64,000 nt of DNA from Macrotrachela quadricornifera. Lineage: Eukaryota > Rotifera > Eurotatoria > Philodinida > Philodinidae. The notes under the pieces were generated by a model. That model saw only the letters and a list, made by a program, of their open reading frames with translations, was not told the DNA's origin and did no database searches. The stretch covers positions 1,229,211-1,293,210 of the forward strand of contig JAJEKB010021111.1 in the NCBI GenBank assembly GCA_022393335.1, in the 5' to 3' direction. The position numbers and the translations under genes were made by a program. Below are positions 59,383 through 64,000 of the stretch, piece by piece (positions within the stretch are counted from its first letter, which is position 1; every line of letters begins with the position of its first letter).

Positions 59383-61867
59383 GGTTCGATCAGTTGTATG
59401 AATGTGCAATCACGATCTACAATGATTGATATATGAGGTTGTTGGTGCGTCCGCTCTGTCTTCGTTTATATGAACAACATTTAAGACAATTGAGTGTACA
59501 TTCTAGAAGATATAAACGCGTACCAATGAAGAAATAATTTGAAAAGTATGAACATTCGTTGATATTTAATCTTGAATGACTTTTTTGACTTTATTCTATT
59601 ACTATGTCTCGCACATATTCACTCATCGACCTGTGTTTATTATCTAATTGATTTTGTTAGATGTAGAATTAAATTCTGTATCGAATGGTCATAGTTTCAA
59701 AGGAAGTGCCTAGCAGAGATCATCACAGGACAGGACAAGACTTGCAAATTAAGTTTTCATATTGAAAGAAGTAATAACATGGTAAGAAGTTTGTGATCAT
59801 TTTCAAGTTAAGTACTCATTCACTAAGTGTTACTTCATCTTTATTATTCGTTATAATAAAGAATAAAAATAAATGAAATCTGTTTCAGATGACTGTTTAC
59901 AGAAAATAATTAGCAGAACAGAATAAAAAACACAGTATGTTAGGTCAAATCTTCATATTTTTCTCAGACAGTCCGCTTGAAACTATGGCTATTCGATGCA
60001 GAGTTTAGTTCTGCATCCAACACAGATCGATGGAACGAATGTCAGAAAGAAATATCCGAATGTGCTGCTCACTTTACTGCTTTCATACATGTACCTCGTT
60101 TTCTTGATGGATGCTCAAAATTCGTGGGATACGTTCGTAATTTTTTTTTTGCTATATGTTCTCCCGATAGTCTTCCTATAAATTTCGAGCGCCAAAATCA
60201 AAATCGAAGATCACTTCCACGAAAGTAATACCCAATGTTTTTTGGTGTTTTCCGCTATTTTGTACGAAGTTCTGTTACGAACTGGCAGATGTTAACTGAT
60301 GATTATAAAAATTTTCAAAGTTGGTCTCATTATGGATAAAACTGGATAGCAATAGATATTTATATTCTGCTATCAATAATTCTCGGAATATGATATAATG
60401 TGTGCATTTGTTTTGAAGAATTTCAGTTTACTATTCGGTTACTTTGACTTTTAGACGTCTAGACTTTCTTGAATTTGGTGACTTTAATGATTGAGAAGTC
60501 ACAAAAGTCAGCTGTTTCCCCTTGCCATAGTCACTAACAATCTTTTTGTAGTTGAAAAAAGATAATTTAGCGTGTTCTCTCTCCCTCACAGAACGTTATA
60601 ACTCGTGAAACATATCGACTCCTTGTAGATTTCTAAAAGACTCTAAATGTGTCCGAAGTGTCTACACAAACTAGCAATAGTATTACAGGGATTTCCACAC
60701 AAGTTTGTCCCTTCTTACTAATACGATAAGTATAAATAGATAAAAAAAACTAGTACTCCCTGAAAATAGCAAATGTTTGCCACATCATTCTTATAATTAA
60801 CATGTGGAGAACATTGTATAACATATCGAAAAGAGTTTCATGTTATTTGTATACCTGTGTGTTTTGAAGATGTAGATTCTTTTGTTACGATGCGAAATGT
60901 TTTTTTTAACGTTGATAATTTCTATTTATATTTGTATGCTGTTGGGTCATTGACTCTCTAAGCAAAATTCATTTGTTTGCTTGATATTAGATGAGTTATT
61001 TTACGTTCTTATCATGTTGATTTATCTTGTTACCATCCAAACAGATAAAAAAAATGAAGAAAAGCTCTAAATACTTACAACAATTCGACCGTTTTTCGAT
61101 GTTACATCGCGGTTCCCTATTTACATCTAGAAGCATTCCGAAAAACGTCTCAACTACTTTTTTTGCATACGTTCTTAACTCAGAATTGAGAACCGTGATT
61201 AACATCGTAAAATGTTTAGATTTCTCATGCGTTTACATGCGCCATTTCTGATTAATTTCTTCCAGATATATTATGTTTGTGCAAACCATCCGTATAGTAT
61301 TAGTGATTGATACGCAGACAGAATGATCCACTTCTTTCTATATATAAATATAAATTTGAAATTATTTTGAGGGCTACATAGTTCGATAGGTCTTCTATAT
61401 ATGAATGTCAAATAATATCTTCTTGTTTAACAAAGAATATTTTATCGCATATGTTCGAGGCACAGAATGATTGCCACCTTTAAATGGATATTTAGCTGCC
61501 ATATACAAAAATCGCTTCATTGATCCATCTCTTACGATGAAGGTACTTGTATTGTAGCCGAGATAGACCTGATATTTAAGCATCAAATGAAAGCTCTCAC
61601 TGTCAAACTATCAGGGTTAAAATATTAGCGGGCTCTTGGCTTATCTAGAAGGAGATATTCCACTTTTACAGTACTTATTATTGAATATATAGGAATCTTA
61701 GAATAATTTATATTAATTTCTTTTATGCAATTAACTGAGTATTTCAATAGTAGACTTCGAGAATCTTTCTGACATTGGTTTTAAGCTCCTGCAAAAATGA
61801 AACAGTATCATTACAGATAAACATCAGCTACAATTTATGAAAATCATCAATAGTCTCGTTTTTTATT
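59383..61867. other. region upstream of the flippase gene, no gene recognised
   Basis: The immediate upstream part (59383-59600) may hold the flippase promoter, but no specific element is recognised. Overlapping open frames at 59977-60228 and 61027-61251 show no domain. AT-rich otherwise. Confidence 0.4.
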
Positions 61868-62924
61868 GTGTACTCAAAAAGTTCGTGCACTCTAGAATCG
61901 GTCAGTGTGTCCGGCCGGCCGTCCGTTTACACAATAACTCTTAACAATTACATTGAATTGAGCTGAAATTTTGTGCACAGAACTGTCTCACCAACATCTC
62001 GGTCGAGAGAAGAAAATGACAAGGATCTGGCAAGAAATAGTTGAGTTATCGAAAAAATTGTCATTATTGACCAGACTACCTCTGAGGGGGGGGAGTACAG
62101 GGATTCTTTCGAAAAAAAATTTTTTTCTCAAAATTATTTAAAATATATATAAATCGACGCAGTTTTTAACGCTGATTCCGAATATGATATTAGTTTTGAA
62201 TGAAATCGTAGTTTTTTAAGCGAAAGTTGTCTAAACAAGGTCCCAAAATGCACAAAAACTCTATCCACAAACGGAATTGCCTAGATATGTCTCAGATGAG
62301 CAATAATTTTAGGATTTCCTAAATGCCTCGTTTTTAGCTAGTCGAAAGAACTATCGAGAGGTAAAAACTCGGATCGATAGCTCTTAATATTGGTGATTTA
62401 TTATGAAAATACTGATACTTGTATCTATCATATATCTCTTATAAATTCATGAGGTTGCGGATGATCGCAATCCTGTTAGATGCAAACACGAATTCATTAA
62501 AAAATAACTCTTGTTATCCAGTTTGCCAAGCTGCACACGAATCTGAACTCAAATTTCTGTAATGTCTTAATATATTATATTACTCTGAGAGTACAGCCAG
62601 TGGTCACAGAATATGATCGCATATTATGTGGCCCATGCTAACTTAGTACGTCTGTGTTTGTACCTTGCAATTTAGTGACATGCGATGTATCGTGATGAGA
62701 TCTATATCTTACAGATAGAAAGAAATATAGAGTCTAGTGCGCCACTTGAGAAAAGTCCAAAATATCGCCTCTCGAAATATGCTATTTCGCTGAATTTACG
62801 CAGTTTTTGACTTATAATACTTATCTATCCCATAAGTTACTCATCGAGTGTAATGAATTTATAGATTAAACTGTTTTCTATCCAATTGAGACCTTTCTTA
62901 GCTCAAAGAGCCAAAGCGTTCGCC
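61868..62924 (-). repeat. 1.05-kb interspersed repeat, copy 2 (inverted)
   Basis: The reverse complement of 9605-10655 across its whole length: the ends TGTGTACTCAAAAAGTTCG… and …TTAGCTCAAAGAGCCAAAG correspond to the ends of copy 1. Conserved blocks include 'gtcagtgtgtccggccggccgtccg' and 'aggttgcggatgatcgcaatcctg'. Divergence is moderate, with an 8-G tract at 62084. No Helitron-type end adjoins this copy. Confidence 0.75.
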
Positions 62925-63409
62925 AGAACAAACTAAAATGCCAAATATACACTCAAGATAGTTAATGTTTATTGTTAAACTGTCTAAAATACTCATCCTT
63001 GAGCGCACTAAGGAACTGCCCCTTAGGCCCTGCGGATGCCCTCTTTTTGTCCCATAGGACGTGGCGAGGAGTTAGTTCCAAAAATTTTATTCACTTGTGT
63101 GAACTTCTTTGCTTTAGCTGTATCGCGTTTTTTTTATAAACTCATGTTAATTATGTCAAAATGTGGTACAAATTGTTGAGGATTATCTCGAAAAGGTAAA
63201 AGAGCATGATAATGACTGCCATTATAGTAAATACAAAGTCCTAATTTGTTTTAATAGATGTCGCTTGTTTATATTAGAATTAAGTTATTTTTAATAATTT
63301 ACAATCATATCAATGTATTATTTTTGAATATGAATCTGGAGAATCTTCTACTATGGAAGCCAATTGAATTTTACCCCTAATACTTTTTGTTTTTATTACT
63401 GCAGTCTTC
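62925..63409. other. intergenic, nothing recognised
   Basis: No gene or repeat end identified. Confidence 0.4.
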
Positions 63410-63610
63410 TTGTGTACTTAAAAAGTGAGTGCACTATAGGATCGGTCTGTATGTCTGACCATCTGACCGTTTACATAATAACTTTCAAGAGGAGAATCAG
63501 GTCATGGTGAAAATTTTTTACACAGTTTAGTCTCATAAGTATCTCGATCGAGTTCGAAGATGAGCCTGATTGGATGAGTTCTTCCTGAGTTGTTGCAAAA
63601 ATATTGATTT
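63410..63610 (-). repeat. partial third copy of the 1.05-kb repeat
   Basis: GTGTACTTAAAAAGTGAGTG, GATCGGTCTGTATGTCTGACC and TATCTCGATCGAGTTCGAAGA match the end of copies 1 and 2 in the copy-2 orientation. The rest of the unit is missing or too diverged to see. Confidence 0.6.
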
Positions 63611-63699
63611 TTCTCTATGGTTATTCTATAGGAAGATCGATACATCGCCGTTCTCATAGGAAATTTTTCTATCAGATTCGAACAAAATCCCATTTGTTA

Positions 63700-64000
63700 A
63701 AGGGTGTCCCAGAAGTTCTGAGGAAATTTTAAAATGTATCGTTCTCGCGTATAACAAAAGCAAACTCTTTGAAACTTTGGTAGATTATTATACGTACTTA
63801 GTGCTACTTAACTACAAAGTTTCAGATCTATAGCTCGTACCATTCATGGGAGCCAGCAGCAACACTACCACGCACTATTTTTCTAATTTTCCTGTATTCC
63901 CGGTCTGCCAAAATGTTTATATCTCGGCTTAGGCAGATAATAAAATGTTGAATTTTTTTTTCGAAAGATGCGGCGTGAAAAGCTCTACAAAAAGTGTAAT
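63700..64000. mobile_element. left end of a transposon running off the window
   Basis: AAGGGTGTCCCAGAAGTTCT at 63701 is a typical Tc1/mariner-type terminus. From 63967 the sequence AGATGCGGCGTGAAAAGCTC matches the internal unit of the piggyBac-like MITE at 1618-2208. Both signals are cut by the window end, so the class is uncertain. Confidence 0.4.

Overview
The window looks like an AT-rich eukaryotic genome with small introns (about 50-70 nt), short multi-exon genes and very many transposon remnants. A bdelloid rotifer is the best guess. The reasons are ribonuclease-inhibitor-type LRR genes with a 'TLTTLDL..N.IG..GAQH.A.ALRNNT' repeat, an F-box exon of matching style, and mariner, hAT, piggyBac-like, Mutator-like and Helitron relics together in one 64-kb stretch. 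This is inference; no marker gene fixes the species.

Four host loci are well supported. (1) 26882-31722 (+) is a four-exon CASTOR/POLLUX-type ion channel of 686 aa with a pore module and two regulatory (RCK-like) regions; one 2.5-kb intron holds transposon debris. (2) 35800-37050 (+) is a six-exon cullin-1-like gene carrying only the N-terminal cullin repeats; it stops at a TAA next to a good splice donor, 130 bp before a Helitron-like element. (3) 48844-50985 (+) is an array of fifteen visible LRR exons, nearly all exactly 84 nt, in phase 0, separated by near-identical introns mostly of 57 nt. A 10-N assembly gap lies inside it, and an F-box exon at 45282-45494 lies upstream. A second, diverged gene with the same exon design is on the minus strand at 6961-7732. 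(4) 53839-59382 (-) is a complete 23-exon P4-ATPase (phospholipid flippase, ATP8B-like, 1199 aa) with one GC-AG intron.

The rest is mostly mobile DNA. 1.4-3.3 kb: a mariner element with 28-bp terminal inverted repeats (TIRs) and TA duplications, interrupted by a TTAA-flanked piggyBac-like MITE. 3.8-5.1 kb: a complex inverted-repeat element. 9.6-10.9 kb: a 1.05-kb repeat next to a Helitron 3' end. 13.2 and 18.3 kb: two hAT-type elements with perfect 8-bp duplications. 20.7 kb: an element with G/C-run termini and TTAA flanks. 21.8-26.1 kb: a four-level nest of elements around a D41D mariner relic. 32.1 kb: a second copy of the piggyBac-like MITE. 39-42.2 kb: a broken FLYWCH/MULE transposase and a hAT-like element with CCCTG-rich ends. 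44.1 kb: a 0.7-kb near-perfect palindrome. 47.4 kb: a long-TIR foldback element with a 9-bp duplication. 61.9-63.6 kb: further copies of the 1.05-kb repeat.

No prokaryotic operon, CRISPR array or rRNA was seen. Possible functional links: the truncated cullin and the F-box/LRR locus both belong to the SCF ubiquitin-ligase theme, and the LRR arrays look like a modular recognition family. The rest of the window appears to be passive transposon accumulation.
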